A program made the translations under genes and the position numbers. Below, piece by piece: positions 25,779 through 35,687 of a stretch of 64,000 bases of DNA. The notes below the pieces were generated by a model, which had not been told where the DNA came from, did no database searches, and saw nothing but the letters and a program-made list of their open reading frames with translations. The stretch is from Pseudooceanicola nanhaiensis DSM 18065. Lineage in GTDB: Bacteria; Pseudomonadota; Alphaproteobacteria; Rhodobacterales; Rhodobacteraceae. The first letter of the stretch is position 1. Each line of letters opens with the position of its first letter. The stretch lies in NCBI RefSeq assembly GCF_000688295.1, contig NZ_JHZF01000013.1, forward strand, positions 372,001 to 436,000. The letters run 5' to 3'.

Positions 25779-27949
25779 TGAACGACGCCCGATCGGGGCA
25801 GATCTTCAGCCCCGGCGACCTTCTCAACAACACCTACCGGATCGAGGCCATCCTCGGCCGCGGTGGCACATCCGAGGTCTATCGCGCCCGGTCCGAGATC
25901 TCGGGCCGCGTCATGGCGATCAAGGCGCTCCGCGCCGAATACGCCACCAACGAGGATTTCCTGGCCCTGATGACGCGCGAGGAGGACATCCGCGATGTCC
26001 GCCACGACGCCATCGTGCGCTATTTCGACACCCAGCGGATGCCCGACGGGGTGGTCTACCTCGTGATGGATTACGTCGAGGGCCCGGCGCTCGACCGGAA
26101 GATGGCCGAGGGCGGGATGAGCGCGGCCGACCTGCTGATCGTGGGCGAGCGGGTCTGCGAGGGGCTGATCGCGGCGCATGGGCGCAACATCGTCCACCGC
26201 GACCTGTCGCCGGACAACATCATCCTCAGGAACGACAACCCGGCCGAGGCGGTGATCATCGACTTCGGCATCGCCAAGGACACCAACCCCGGCGCCGAGA
26301 CCATCGTCGGCAACGAATTCGCCGGGAAATACGCCTATGCCGCGCCCGAGCAGCTGAGCGGGCGGACCGATCCGCGCTCGGACATCTATTCGCTGGGCGC
26401 GCTGCTGCTGGCGACGTTCCGCGGCAAGAAGCCCGACATGGGGCGCAACCCGATGGAGGTGGTGGCCAGGAAGTCCGAGCCGCTCGACCTCGAGGGGGTG
26501 CCCGATCCGCTGCGGCGGCTGATCGCCCGGATGTCCGACCCGGATCCCGACCGCCGCTTCGCCGATGCCCGCGAGCTGCTGGAGGCCTTCCATGACCCGG
26601 GCGCCCTGCCCGCGCCGGCGCCGGCGGTGCCCGCGGGGCTGGACGACGCGACGGTGATCGTGCCCGCGACGCGACCCGGGACCGTGCCGCCCGCCGGATC
26701 CGTCACGCCGCCGCCCGCGGCGGACCCGGCGCGCGAGCGGCGCGGTCGCGGCGGCATGGTCGCGCTGCTGGCTGTGGTTCTGGTCGCGGCGCTCGGCGCC
26801 GGGGGCTGGGCGCTCGGCCTCTTCGACGGGCTGTTCGGGCCGGCCTACCCGGTGGCCGATCCCTATACCTTCTCGGCGCAGCGCGAATTCGGCGGCACCC
26901 CGCAGGCGGTCGGCTCCGTCCCCTCCGAGGAGGTCGGCGCCGCGATTTCCCGGCGGATGGACAGCATCGACGGCACCGCCGACCTGACCCTTGCCTCGGG
27001 CGATATCGACGAGGATTGGGGCGCGTCGCTGGTGAGCGTGCTGGACGCCGCCCTCCCGCTCGAGGAGTTCCGCCTTTCGGTCCAGAACGACGAGCTGCGG
27101 CTGACCGGGCTCGCCCATGATGCCGACCAGCAGGCGGCCGTCAGCGCCGCCTTCGAGCGCGGCCTGCCGGGTGCCTTCGAAGGCTCCGCCGACATCCAGC
27201 TGGGGCCGCGGTTCCTGATGCCGGACGCGCTCAGGCCGATCCTCGCCCGCCACGCCGATTGCGGCGCGCTGCAGCTGCTCAGCCCGCCGCCGGTCGGCTA
27301 CGGGCTCGAGGACCAGATCATCGTGACGGGGCGCTTCGCCGAACCCGCCAGCCGCGCCGCGCTGCAATCCGAGATCGCCGAGCTGGCGGGCAACCGTCCG
27401 GTGCGGATCGAGGGCGAGGTGCTGAACCCCGGCCTCTGCCAGATCGACAACGCCCTGCCGCGCGCGGGCGCGGGCGGGTTCGAGCTGCGCTTCGGCGAGG
27501 GCGGACAGGAGGGCGAGAACATCTCGGCCACCTACAAGGTCGGCGAGAACCCGGTGATCGACGTCTTCCTGCCCGACGACATCGAGGACGGGTATCTCTG
27601 GGTTTCGGTGGTCGACGTGAAGGGGGTGGTCTTCCACCTGCTGCCGAACCTGATCCGCCCGGACAACAGCATCGCCACGCTGCGGGAGCAGGCCGAGGAC
27701 GGCTTCGTCCGGCTCGCCTATCCGCTGGACGAGGCGCAGGGCACCGGCCGGATCGCCTTCAACGTCGATGGCAGCGTGCTGGGCAAGAGCATGGTGATCG
27801 TGCTTCATTCCGACGAACCGCTCTTCGACGAGATGCGGCCGACGACGGAATCCGTGGAAAGCTATGCCGCCGCGCTGGAAGAGGCGCGCGACACCGGCGG
27901 GCTGACCGTCGCCTCGATCGACAGCGCGATCCTGACCACGGAGGAGTGA
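25778..27949 (+). CDS. ppkA: Membrane serine/threonine kinase of the T6SS (PpkA type)
   Basis: A 723-residue receptor kinase. The cytoplasmic kinase domain (20-275) has glycine loop GRGGTSEVYRA, K49, HRDLSPDN (D142, N147), DFG at 162-164, and APEQLSGRTDPRSD. A Pro/Ala linker leads to one membrane helix (about 327-349, MVALLAVVLVAALGAGGW). The periplasmic part has a BON-like segment (about 415-475), a conserved ADCGAL (495-500) and a DUF4384-like C-terminus (FHLLPNLIRPDNSI near 619). In other T6SSs, PpkA phosphorylates an FHA protein (TagH here) to start assembly and PppA reverses this. The start ATG overlaps the upstream stop. The same periplasmic module recurs in the gene at 60885-62480. Confidence 0.9.
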   Translation: MNDARSGQIFSPGDLLNNTYRIEAILGRGGTSEVYRARSEISGRVMAIKALRAEYATNEDFLALMTREEDIRDVRHDAIVRYFDTQRMPDGVVYLVMDYVEGPALDRKMAEGGMSAADLLIVGERVCEGLIAAHGRNIVHRDLSPDNIILRNDNPAEAVIIDFGIAKDTNPGAETIVGNEFAGKYAYAAPEQLSGRTDPRSDIYSLGALLLATFRGKKPDMGRNPMEVVARKSEPLDLEGVPDPLRRLIARMSDPDPDRRFADARELLEAFHDPGALPAPAPAVPAGLDDATVIVPATRPGTVPPAGSVTPPPAADPARERRGRGGMVALLAVVLVAALGAGGWALGLFDGLFGPAYPVADPYTFSAQREFGGTPQAVGSVPSEEVGAAISRRMDSIDGTADLTLASGDIDEDWGASLVSVLDAALPLEEFRLSVQNDELRLTGLAHDADQQAAVSAAFERGLPGAFEGSADIQLGPRFLMPDALRPILARHADCGALQLLSPPPVGYGLEDQIIVTGRFAEPASRAALQSEIAELAGNRPVRIEGEVLNPGLCQIDNALPRAGAGGFELRFGEGGQEGENISATYKVGENPVIDVFLPDDIEDGYLWVSVVDVKGVVFHLLPNLIRPDNSIATLREQAEDGFVRLAYPLDEAQGTGRIAFNVDGSVLGKSMVIVLHSDEPLFDEMRPTTESVESYAAALEEARDTGGLTVASIDSAILTTEE

Positions 27950-27952
27950 GCG

Positions 27953-28675
27953 CTAGAGCACGTCGATCACGATGATCGAGATGTTGTCCGCGCCGCCGCC
28001 CTCCAGCGCGATCTGCTGGAGCGCGTCGGCCACGGTCTCGATCGGTTCGGTGCCCAGCACCCGTTCGAGCGTCGCGAAGGTGGCGTATTTCGTCAGACCG
28101 TCCGAACACAGCAGGAAGCGGTCGCCGGGGAAGAGCTCTCCGCGCACCTTGTCGAGCTCCAGCGCCTCGCCGACACCGACCGCACGGGTGACGGCGTTGG
28201 ACTGGGGGTGCCGTTCGGCCTCGTCCCAGCTCAGCTGTCCGGCGAGCACGAGGCCCGCGACCACCGAATGGTCCGTGGTGAGCAGTTCGATGGAGCCCGA
28301 TTGCAGCCGGTAGAGCCGGCTGTCCCCGGCCCAGAAGGCCGCGAAATGCCCGTCGGCGATCACGAAGGTGACGATCGTCGCGCCGATGGTGGCCCCGCCG
28401 CGCGCCTCGGCCTCGCGCAGGATGGCGGCGTGCGCCCGGTCGATCGCCTCGCGCAGGGCGCGGATCATCTCTCCGGGCGGCAGGTCCGGCTGGATCATCG
28501 CGATGCTGTCGACGACGGTCTGCGAGGCGAAGTCGCCGCCCGCATGCCCGCCCATGCCGTCCGCGACGGCCCAGATGCGATGGTCCGGCAGGGTGAGGAT
28601 GCTGTCCTCGTTCACCTTGCGCTTCAGCCCGACATGCGTGGTCGCCGAAAACCGGATACGGGAGGGCGGCGTCAT
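27953..28675 (-). CDS. pppA: PP2C-type serine/threonine phosphatase, T6SS (PppA)
   Basis: A 240-residue PPM-family phosphatase: TTHVGLKRKVNEDS at the N-terminus, metal site VADGMGGHAGGD, AFWAGDSRLY, SVVAGLVLAGQLSWDEAE, LLCSDGLTKYA and GGADNISIIVIDV. It should remove the phosphate placed by PpkA on FHA. The start overlaps the tagF stop (ATGA) and the gene converges with ppkA with a three-base gap. It is the last gene of the long T6SS train. Confidence 0.92.
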   Translation of the reverse strand: MTPPSRIRFSATTHVGLKRKVNEDSILTLPDHRIWAVADGMGGHAGGDFASQTVVDSIAMIQPDLPPGEMIRALREAIDRAHAAILREAEARGGATIGATIVTFVIADGHFAAFWAGDSRLYRLQSGSIELLTTDHSVVAGLVLAGQLSWDEAERHPQSNAVTRAVGVGEALELDKVRGELFPGDRFLLCSDGLTKYATFATLERVLGTEPIETVADALQQIALEGGGADNISIIVIDVL

Positions 28676-29340
28676 GCGGGGCTGGCCGCCGGCAGGGCGC
28701 GCCACACCGGCGCGTCGAGGTCGAAGAGCCCCTCGACCCGCAGCGGATCGGGCAGGCCGGGCGACAGGAAGAGCCGGTGGTCGCCCGCGACCGCGGCGGT
28801 CCAGACGCAGGTCTCGCCGTGACGCTCGCGCAGCCAGCGTGCCGCCAGAACGGCTTCGGGCGGGCAGGCGCCGGCGTAGGTCTCGGCGGTCTCGGCCGGG
28901 GCGTCGGGGCTTGCCGGGGCGCAACCCTCGAGCAGCGCGGCCAGCGCGTCGCGCGACAGTTCCTCTTCCAGGGCGGTCAGGGCGGTGTCCTCCAGTGCGG
29001 TGAAGAAGGCGTCGTTGGCGAAATGCCGGAGCGCCGTCGGCCCGGCCCCGCAGGGCGCGGCGAGCGTCAGCGGATATTGCCGCCCGACCCGGTCGACCGA
29101 GGGCATCGTCACGCCGCTGATCGCCTCGGCCCCCGCCACGCCCGGCGGCAGCGAGAAGCGCCAGATCGGGGCCGAGAGGTAGCAGGCGTTCCAGCGCTCT
29201 CCCAGCCGGTCGCGGGCCGAGATCAGCCCGGCCTGCAACCACGCGTCCCACGCGCGGGTGAAGCCCGCCGGCAGGTCCAGCCGCAGGAAATCGCCCATTC
29301 CGGGCATCTTGCCGAAGGCCCCCGCCCCGCGCGCCGCCAT
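28672..29340 (-). CDS. tagF: T6SS-associated protein TagF
   Basis: A 222-residue protein with the TagF signatures GAFGKMPGMGDFLRLDLP, WDAWLQAGL and GVTMPSVDRVGRQYPLTL. In Pseudomonas and Agrobacterium, TagF domains repress T6SS assembly post-translationally; in Agrobacterium a TagF-PppA fusion binds FHA. Here tagF and pppA are separate but coupled genes, consistent with the same control unit. The start overlaps the tssM stop by one base. Confidence 0.88.
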   Translation of the reverse strand: MAARGAGAFGKMPGMGDFLRLDLPAGFTRAWDAWLQAGLISARDRLGERWNACYLSAPIWRFSLPPGVAGAEAISGVTMPSVDRVGRQYPLTLAAPCGAGPTALRHFANDAFFTALEDTALTALEEELSRDALAALLEGCAPASPDAPAETAETYAGACPPEAVLAARWLRERHGETCVWTAAVAGDHRLFLSPGLPDPLRVEGLFDLDAPVWRALPAASPA

Positions 29341-32300
29341 CAGAACGACGTCGGGCAGGCGAATTCCGCCAGCGCGCCAAGGTTGAACGGGTTCAGCACC
29401 GAGCCGGACTGAAGCTGGAAGATCGCGATCCGCCCGCCCACGTTGAAGATCAGCCGGGTCCGGTCCGACACGTTGGTGCGCCGGATCTCGGCCGCGTTCA
29501 GCAGCCGGAACCAGGCCCAGGGCCCGTCCCGTCCCAGCGAATTGCCGGCCCCCTGCAGGATCGGCTGGAAGGTCACGCGCGCCGCGCCGACCGAACCGGG
29601 CCAGGTGATGGCCGAGGGGCGCGGCGCCGCGGAATGGCGGAACTCCACCGTCTGGCCGTCGATCTCGAGGAAGACCTCCTGCGCCTTGGGATCGAGCGCC
29701 TCGGGCGTGATCTGGAAGCTGATCGAGGGCGCGGCGCCGCCCGCGAAGAAGGCGTCCCGGATCTCGGCGGCGTGCTGGAACTGCACCAGCACCGCGGGGC
29801 TGATGCCGAGGTCCGCGTCGTTCACCGGCTTCCAGGCCCAGGGCCGGGCGCGGGTGTCGACGAAATCGCGCAGGTTCTCGTTGAAGAAGCTCTCGATCAT
29901 GCCGCCGGGCGCGAAGAGGCGCTGGAAATCGGCGATCGCCACGTCGGCGCTCGCCCGGCTGTCGAACGGGTAGCGGTTGGTCAGCGCCTGCTGGCAGAAC
30001 GGCAGCACCTGCGATTGCCACTTGGCGTTGATCGAAGAGCGCGTCCCGTCCGCCGTGATCCCCGAGGAGCCCGAGGAGATCTGCGTCGACCAGCGCGGGA
30101 TCGGCCCCTCCATCCGGTTCGCCATCTCCTGGAACCGCAGGATGGCCGAGCCCTCTCCGGTGGTCGCCGGTGCGGCCCCGCCCGCGAAGGAGAGCTTGTT
30201 GAGCTCCTGGTAGACCTCGGTCAGGCGGTCCATCAGCTGGGACAGCTGCGAGGCCTGCCCGTCGGGTTCCGCCACGAGGTCGTGCAGCCACGAGAAACGC
30301 TCCTCGACATAGGCGCCGGGCTTCTTCGGTGCCGGCCCGTTGCCGGGCAGGATGTTGCTCTGCAGGGCGTTCAGGAACAGCTGGCTGCGGCTCGAGAGCG
30401 AGGATTGCAGCTCGAGGTTGCCGATCTCCTTGGCGCTGTCGCCCAGCCCGTCCGTGCCGAGCGCGCTGCGGTCCTCGGTCAGCCTGGTCTCTTCGGAGAC
30501 GGCCTTGAGGATGTTCACCAGCGGCGAGGTCGGGCCGGACAGGACGTTCGTCACCTCGACCGCGTGGCTCAGGCTCTCCATCGGGATGATGTCGATGTCG
30601 CCCAGCATCTTGTCGTAGCGCGAGATGAAATCGTTGTAATAGAGATCCAGCACGTCGCGGCTCATCGCCAGCAGCGCGGTCTCGCTCTGCTCGCTCTCGC
30701 CGCGGGGGCCGAGCACCCAGCTTTCGCTCTGGATCCGCTTGGCCACCCCGAGCGCCTCGTCGAGGAAGACCTGGTTGAAGCCGTCGTAGGTGAAGATCCC
30801 CTCGATCCCCTCGTTGAGCGGCTTGCCCGATGAGCGCACGATCACCCGCGCGATGGCCGGGCCGCCGATGTCGGTCAGCCGCCATTCCGGCAGCTCCTTG
30901 GCGCGCGGCGAGTTGATGATCCCGTTGTAGACCCGCTGCGCCAGCGGCATCTCGGAGAGGATGCCCTGCACCTGTTCGACGAGCGGTCCGTTCAGGGCGA
31001 TGGCGTCCATCGGCTGCGAGAGCATCGCATCCAGATGCCCCCTCAGGTCCTCGCGCAGATCCTCCCGCCCCGGTCCCGCGTAGGAGACCGACCAGTCGAG
31101 CTCCATCCACTCCTTCACGAGGTCCTGGTTCATCGGTCCCTGCTGGCCGAGCATCAGGTAGATCTTCAGCGCCTCGTAGAGGAAATCAGGGTTGTTCATG
31201 TTGGCCTGCATCTGCTCTTCGAGGCGCAGCAGCAGGCGCGGCAGTAGGTGCTGGTTCAGCGCGGCGCGATAGGTCAGCGCGGCCTGGTTGCCCAGCACCT
31301 TGCCCTGATAGAGCCCGTAGGTCAGCGCACGCGGCGGGTTCGGCGTCGCGGGCGAGGGCTGGCCCGGCATGTCCCGCAGGGTGTTGAGCGCGGGCACGAC
31401 GCCGGGCAGGTCGCTGTCCTCGATCGGGCTGGGCGGGATGTCGGCGGCGGCGGTGCGGTATTCGGCCACGCTTTCGCTCGCATCGGCGATCAGCTCGGCA
31501 TTGCCGAGATAGCTGCGGGTCCAGAGCGCGCCGATCCCGATCGCCGCCAGCAGCGCCGCCGCGATCGAGATGCGCTTGGACCAGCGGTAGCGCCGTTCGA
31601 CCTTGTCGTCGGCGCTGACCAGCCCGGCCTCGGTGAAGATCACGCCCGAGAAGAGCCGCGTCAGGAAGAACGACCGGCCCGAGCCGCGGCCGGTGCCGAT
31701 GGCCTGCCGCCCGATCCCGAAGGTCCGCGCCATGCCCATCATCAGCCGGTCGATCGGCGTGCCTTCCTGCGTGCCCGAGGTGAAATAGACCCCGCGCAGA
31801 AGGTGCCGCTTCTCGAACCGGTTGTCCTGGAAGACCTCGTCGAGGAAGCCGCGCGCCGTCGCCCGGACCGAGGCGAACTGCGCCGGGAAGCTCGCGATCA
31901 GGCTCCGCCGCTGGTGGTCGGTCTCCTGCTGCATCTTCTCGAGCGATTGCGCGTTCAGCTGCCGGAGCAGCAGGTCGAACTCGTCGTCGAAGGCGGCGAC
32001 GGGGTTCAGCTCTCCCTTCGTCTTCTTCGGCAGCGGCAGGGTGAAGCCCCAGACCTGTTCGCGGTCCTCCTTGCCGAGGCTGTCGTAGAATTCGGTGAAG
32101 CCCGCGATCATGTCGGACTTGGTGAAGATCACGTAGACCGGGAAGCGCACGCCCAGCTTCTCGCGCAGCTCGTGCAGCCGGCGCCGGATCGCGGCGGCGT
32201 GGCTCTTCTGGGTGATCTCGTCCTGCAGCGCGAGATCCGAGAGCGAGATCGCGACGATGGCGCCGTTGATCGGCTGCCGCTTGCGGTGCTTCTTGAGCAG

Positions 32301-32918
32301 GTTCAGGAAGCCCAGCCAGCCGGCGTTGTCCTCGGCCTCGGTGCTGTCCTGCGTGGTGTAGCGCCCGGCGGTGTCGATCATCACCGCGTCGTTGGTGAAC
32401 CACCAGTCGCAGTTGCGGGTGCCGCCGACGCCGCCGATGGCGTTCTTGCCCATCGAATCCGCCAGCGGGAACTGGAGGCCGGAGTTGACGATGGCCGTGG
32501 TCTTGCCCGCGCCCGGCGGGCCGATCATCACGTACCACGGCAGCTCGTACAGGTGCCGGCGGCCCAGCTTGGACTTGCGCAGGGCGGCCATGGCCTCCTT
32601 CAGCTTGCCCTTCAGCTCGACCAGCTCGGCCTTGACGATCTCGTCCTCCTCGTCGGTCTCGTCCACCGTCTCGACGATCTCCTCGGTCAGCTTCGCGTCG
32701 CGGCGGGCCCGGCGGATCAGGATGATCAGCAGCACCGTGAGCGCCAGAAGCAGCACGACGCCGATGGCGATGAACCGCGCGATGGCGCTGTCGAAGGGAT
32801 GCGCCTCGCCGATCGGCAGCAGCGGGCCGAGATACCAGATCAGCAGCGCGAGGCCGAGCGCGACCAGCAGCGTGATCGAGACGGCCGAGCCCAGGCGGCG
32901 CAGGATGCGGATGATCAT
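29340..32918 (-). CDS. tssM: T6SS membrane complex protein TssM (IcmF)
   Basis: The 1192-residue inner-membrane core of the T6SS trans-envelope complex. Two N-terminal membrane helices (about 12-32 and 50-70) are followed by a cytoplasmic NTPase-like domain with Walker A GPPGAGKT (133-140) and MIDTAGRY, a third membrane helix (IAAALLAAIGIGALW), and a long periplasmic region ending in the IcmF C-terminal beta domain (ITWPGSVGAARVTF). The Walker motif is intact, which is not true of all TssMs. ATG 32918 has GGAGG upstream and overlaps the tssL stop (ATGA). The frame further left is an out-of-gene extension. Confidence 0.95.
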   Translation of the reverse strand: MIIRILRRLGSAVSITLLVALGLALLIWYLGPLLPIGEAHPFDSAIARFIAIGVVLLLALTVLLIILIRRARRDAKLTEEIVETVDETDEEDEIVKAELVELKGKLKEAMAALRKSKLGRRHLYELPWYVMIGPPGAGKTTAIVNSGLQFPLADSMGKNAIGGVGGTRNCDWWFTNDAVMIDTAGRYTTQDSTEAEDNAGWLGFLNLLKKHRKRQPINGAIVAISLSDLALQDEITQKSHAAAIRRRLHELREKLGVRFPVYVIFTKSDMIAGFTEFYDSLGKEDREQVWGFTLPLPKKTKGELNPVAAFDDEFDLLLRQLNAQSLEKMQQETDHQRRSLIASFPAQFASVRATARGFLDEVFQDNRFEKRHLLRGVYFTSGTQEGTPIDRLMMGMARTFGIGRQAIGTGRGSGRSFFLTRLFSGVIFTEAGLVSADDKVERRYRWSKRISIAAALLAAIGIGALWTRSYLGNAELIADASESVAEYRTAAADIPPSPIEDSDLPGVVPALNTLRDMPGQPSPATPNPPRALTYGLYQGKVLGNQAALTYRAALNQHLLPRLLLRLEEQMQANMNNPDFLYEALKIYLMLGQQGPMNQDLVKEWMELDWSVSYAGPGREDLREDLRGHLDAMLSQPMDAIALNGPLVEQVQGILSEMPLAQRVYNGIINSPRAKELPEWRLTDIGGPAIARVIVRSSGKPLNEGIEGIFTYDGFNQVFLDEALGVAKRIQSESWVLGPRGESEQSETALLAMSRDVLDLYYNDFISRYDKMLGDIDIIPMESLSHAVEVTNVLSGPTSPLVNILKAVSEETRLTEDRSALGTDGLGDSAKEIGNLELQSSLSSRSQLFLNALQSNILPGNGPAPKKPGAYVEERFSWLHDLVAEPDGQASQLSQLMDRLTEVYQELNKLSFAGGAAPATTGEGSAILRFQEMANRMEGPIPRWSTQISSGSSGITADGTRSSINAKWQSQVLPFCQQALTNRYPFDSRASADVAIADFQRLFAPGGMIESFFNENLRDFVDTRARPWAWKPVNDADLGISPAVLVQFQHAAEIRDAFFAGGAAPSISFQITPEALDPKAQEVFLEIDGQTVEFRHSAAPRPSAITWPGSVGAARVTFQPILQGAGNSLGRDGPWAWFRLLNAAEIRRTNVSDRTRLIFNVGGRIAIFQLQSGSVLNPFNLGALAEFACPTSF

Positions 32919-34303
32919 GAGGCGTCCTCCCGGACCAGCACAATCTCGATGCGCCGGTTCTTCGCGCGGCCGTCGCGCGTGTCGTTCGATGCGATCGGGC
33001 TCTTGTCGGCCTGCCCCTCGGCCTTGAGCCTTTCGGGTTCGGCCAGAAGGCCCGCGAGCTTCTTCATCACCGTCTCGGCACGGGCCAGCGACAGCGCCAT
33101 GTTCGAGGCGAAGCGCGAGGAGCGGATCGGCACGTTGTCGGAATGGCCGACCACGATGACCGGCCCTTCGGTTTCGACCAGCGCCTTGGCGACGCGTTCC
33201 AGCGGCGCCTCGAACTCGGGCTGGAGCCGGTCCGAGCCCGAGCCGAACATGTTCGATCCGGCGACCCGGATGGTGATCGTCGACTGGTCCTGGAAGACCT
33301 CGACGATGCCCTGGTCGATCTCGGCCTCGAGGAAGCCCTTCACCTTCTCGACCTGCTCGGCCGAGGGCGGCGCGGGCGGCGGCGGCGGCGGGGCGCGGCG
33401 CACCAGCTCGGCCACCCGTCCGGTGTCGAGCACCGAGAGTTGGCCCAGCACCCGTTCGGTCGCATTGTTCAGCACCCAGGAGAGCGACAGGTAGCCGACG
33501 GTCAGCAGGAAGCAGACCGCGGCGAGCGTGATCCAGACGGGCTTCCACACCGACAGCACCTTGTGCGGCAGGATCAGGCCCTTCCAGTGCGGCGAGAGGT
33601 CCCTTTCGACCACGCCGCGCTGGCCCCGGATGATCCGCGCCAGCCCGGCCCGGATCTGCAGATGCTTGTCCGACCCGTTCTGTTCGACCCGGAGCCGCCC
33701 CTCGAAGCCCAGCGACAGGCACATGTAGAGGAATTCGAGCAGGTCGATGTTCTTGCCCGGCTCCTGCTCAAGCCGCGCCAGAAGATCGTAGAAGCGGTCG
33801 CCGCCGACGGTTTCCTTGTGGAAGGTGCCGACCATGCTCTGCTGCGCCCAGACCGACTGGCCGCCCCAGGGCGTGTTCAGCACCACGTCGTCGAGCGTCG
33901 CGCAGATGGCGTAGCGGGCGATCTTGACGTCCTGCGCATCGACGCCCGCCTGCAGGGCGCGGTTCTCGAAGGCGCGCACCTCGGTCACCACCGACCGGCG
34001 CAGCTTGTCCGGGTCCATGTGCTGCGCCCGGTTCCGGATCCGGCTGACCAGCGAGAAGAGCGTCGCGGCCGCGGCGTTGATCCGGTTCATCCCGGTCATG
34101 CCCAGCTCGGCCCCCGGGTCCGCGGCGGCGCTCGCGCCACCGCCCGGGACCCCGTAGCTTTCGGCGCGCGGCTCCGCCGCCGCGGGCTCGGGCCGCGGGT
34201 CGGGTTGCCGGGGCGCGGACAGCGTCCGGCGGCCACCGGGGTTCGGCTTGATCACCGTCCTGTCGGCGTCGTCCGGTTCCGCGAATGGATCCTTGTCAGA
34301 CAT
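32915..34303 (-). CDS. tssL: T6SS TssL (DotU) with C-terminal OmpA/MotB-like domain
   Basis: A 462-residue evolved TssL. It has a disordered Pro/Ala N-terminus, the cytoplasmic DotU domain (about 75-240, with YAICATLDDVVLNTPWGG and FLYMCLSLGFEGRL), one membrane helix (257-279), a proline spacer, then an OmpA-like peptidoglycan-binding domain (340-460; VVGHSDNVPIRSSRFASN, NRRIEIVL). It partners TssM and TssK. The wall-binding domain may substitute for other anchors, which matters because no tssJ is seen. Confidence 0.94.
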   Translation of the reverse strand: MSDKDPFAEPDDADRTVIKPNPGGRRTLSAPRQPDPRPEPAAAEPRAESYGVPGGGASAAADPGAELGMTGMNRINAAAATLFSLVSRIRNRAQHMDPDKLRRSVVTEVRAFENRALQAGVDAQDVKIARYAICATLDDVVLNTPWGGQSVWAQQSMVGTFHKETVGGDRFYDLLARLEQEPGKNIDLLEFLYMCLSLGFEGRLRVEQNGSDKHLQIRAGLARIIRGQRGVVERDLSPHWKGLILPHKVLSVWKPVWITLAAVCFLLTVGYLSLSWVLNNATERVLGQLSVLDTGRVAELVRRAPPPPPPAPPSAEQVEKVKGFLEAEIDQGIVEVFQDQSTITIRVAGSNMFGSGSDRLQPEFEAPLERVAKALVETEGPVIVVGHSDNVPIRSSRFASNMALSLARAETVMKKLAGLLAEPERLKAEGQADKSPIASNDTRDGRAKNRRIEIVLVREDAS

Positions 34304-34321
34304 CTGTCACCCTCTCCCCGG

Positions 34322-35662
34322 TCACCCCTGGCGGATGGCCCAGAGCTCCATCTTCAGGCCCGGAAACTCTCCGGACACATGCACCGCGATGCCCCCCGAC
34401 GTGGACATCTTGCCCCAATGGGGGCTGTCCCTGTCCAGTTCGAAATAGACCACCCCCGCGTGATAGGGGATCTGCCGCGGCGCCACCGGCAATGGCCGGA
34501 GCGGGATCCCCGGAAGGGCCGAGTTCACCAGCTGCCGGATCTCCTCGACCGGGCCGACCTTGGCCTGGTTGGCGAAATGGCGGCGCACGTTCTCGGCCGG
34601 GATGTCGGCCTGCACCGCCAGCACGAAGCCAGCCGTCGAGAGCAGCTTGCGGTCCGCGATCACCCCGACGCTGATGCCGTATTTCCGCGGGTCGAGCGGG
34701 ATCGAGATCGCGGTCTGTTCCAGCACCGAGGACAGGTACTGCCGCAGCGCCTTGATGACGGGGTTGAACGACCGGGTCAGGTTGTCGTGGGCATAGGGCG
34801 GGAATTGCGGTGCCGACTTCTCGACCGCCATGAAGGTGGCAAGCTCTCCGGCCAGGCCGACACAGGCACGGTAGAAGGCCTCGGGGTGCACGTTCTCGAT
34901 CTTGGTCAGGTGCTGCATCACCGGCTGGGCGCGGTTCACGCACATCAGCAGCAGGAAATCCGAGATCTCGGCCACGCCCTTCGCGGTGCCGCCTTCGGAC
35001 ATCCGCCCGGCAAGCGCGGTCATGCGGTGCCGCAGCAGCCCGTCGAGCTCCTGCAGGAACCCGGCCAGCGGCGGGGCGGCGCGGATGTCGACGCAGGAGG
35101 CGACGAAGGCGGTGTCGAGCACGACCTCCTTGTCGGGCTTCACCTCGACGATCCGGGCGATCGGGATCGCCAGCCGGTCCGACAGGTCGTCGACCTCGAG
35201 CGCGAATTGCAGCCGCAGCTTGCCGACGCCCAGCGTCACCGCCTTGCGCCCCGCGCCGGTGACATCCGTCACCTCGACCTCGGCGGGCCGGAGCCGGGCG
35301 GCGGACAGCTCCGCCCCGGACATGTCGACCTCGAGCGCGCCCTGCCGACGGTGGGGCACGGTCAGGTAGATGACGCAGTTCTTGATCGTGTCGGGCACGT
35401 CCAGCGCGGGCGGATGATCCTCGGCCGCGGGCACCCGGAAGACGGTGCCGTCCTGCGTCAGCCCGGAGCAGGACTTGATGGCGAACTGCCCGACCTTCAG
35501 CACCTCCTCGTCGATCTCCAGCGCGTTGACGCCCCAGGCATAGGGGGTCACGCGGCGCGCCAGCCCGGCGACGAGGCTCTCGGTGTACCTGTCCGCCTGC
35601 TGGAAGTGATGCGGCTGCAGGAACAGCCCTTCGCTCCACAATACCTTGCTGTCCCAGGACAT
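34322..35662 (-). CDS. tssK: T6SS baseplate protein TssK
   Basis: A 446-residue TssK, the trimeric adaptor joining baseplate to the TssL/TssM membrane complex. Hallmarks: KVLWSEGLFLQPHHFQQADR at the N-terminus, TPYAWGVNALEID, and FELDRDSPHWGK near the end. ATG 35662 is preferred; a GTG twelve bases earlier is possible. The stretch between this ATG and the FHA stop contains a nine-codon reading frame that touches both (see findings). Confidence 0.95.
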   Translation of the reverse strand: MSWDSKVLWSEGLFLQPHHFQQADRYTESLVAGLARRVTPYAWGVNALEIDEEVLKVGQFAIKSCSGLTQDGTVFRVPAAEDHPPALDVPDTIKNCVIYLTVPHRRQGALEVDMSGAELSAARLRPAEVEVTDVTGAGRKAVTLGVGKLRLQFALEVDDLSDRLAIPIARIVEVKPDKEVVLDTAFVASCVDIRAAPPLAGFLQELDGLLRHRMTALAGRMSEGGTAKGVAEISDFLLLMCVNRAQPVMQHLTKIENVHPEAFYRACVGLAGELATFMAVEKSAPQFPPYAHDNLTRSFNPVIKALRQYLSSVLEQTAISIPLDPRKYGISVGVIADRKLLSTAGFVLAVQADIPAENVRRHFANQAKVGPVEEIRQLVNSALPGIPLRPLPVAPRQIPYHAGVVYFELDRDSPHWGKMSTSGGIAVHVSGEFPGLKMELWAIRQG

Positions 35663-35687
35663 CAGGCGGTCCACTTCTTGTTGTCGG

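Noticed and set aside
27949-27953. A terminator between the convergent ppkA and pppA genes
   Set aside because: Only three bases separate the stop codons and no stem with a U-run is visible on either strand.
32919-33722. A longer TssM starting near 33722
   Set aside because: The extra 268 codons are a shadow of tssL. The real start at 32918 has a ribosome site and two membrane helices right after it.
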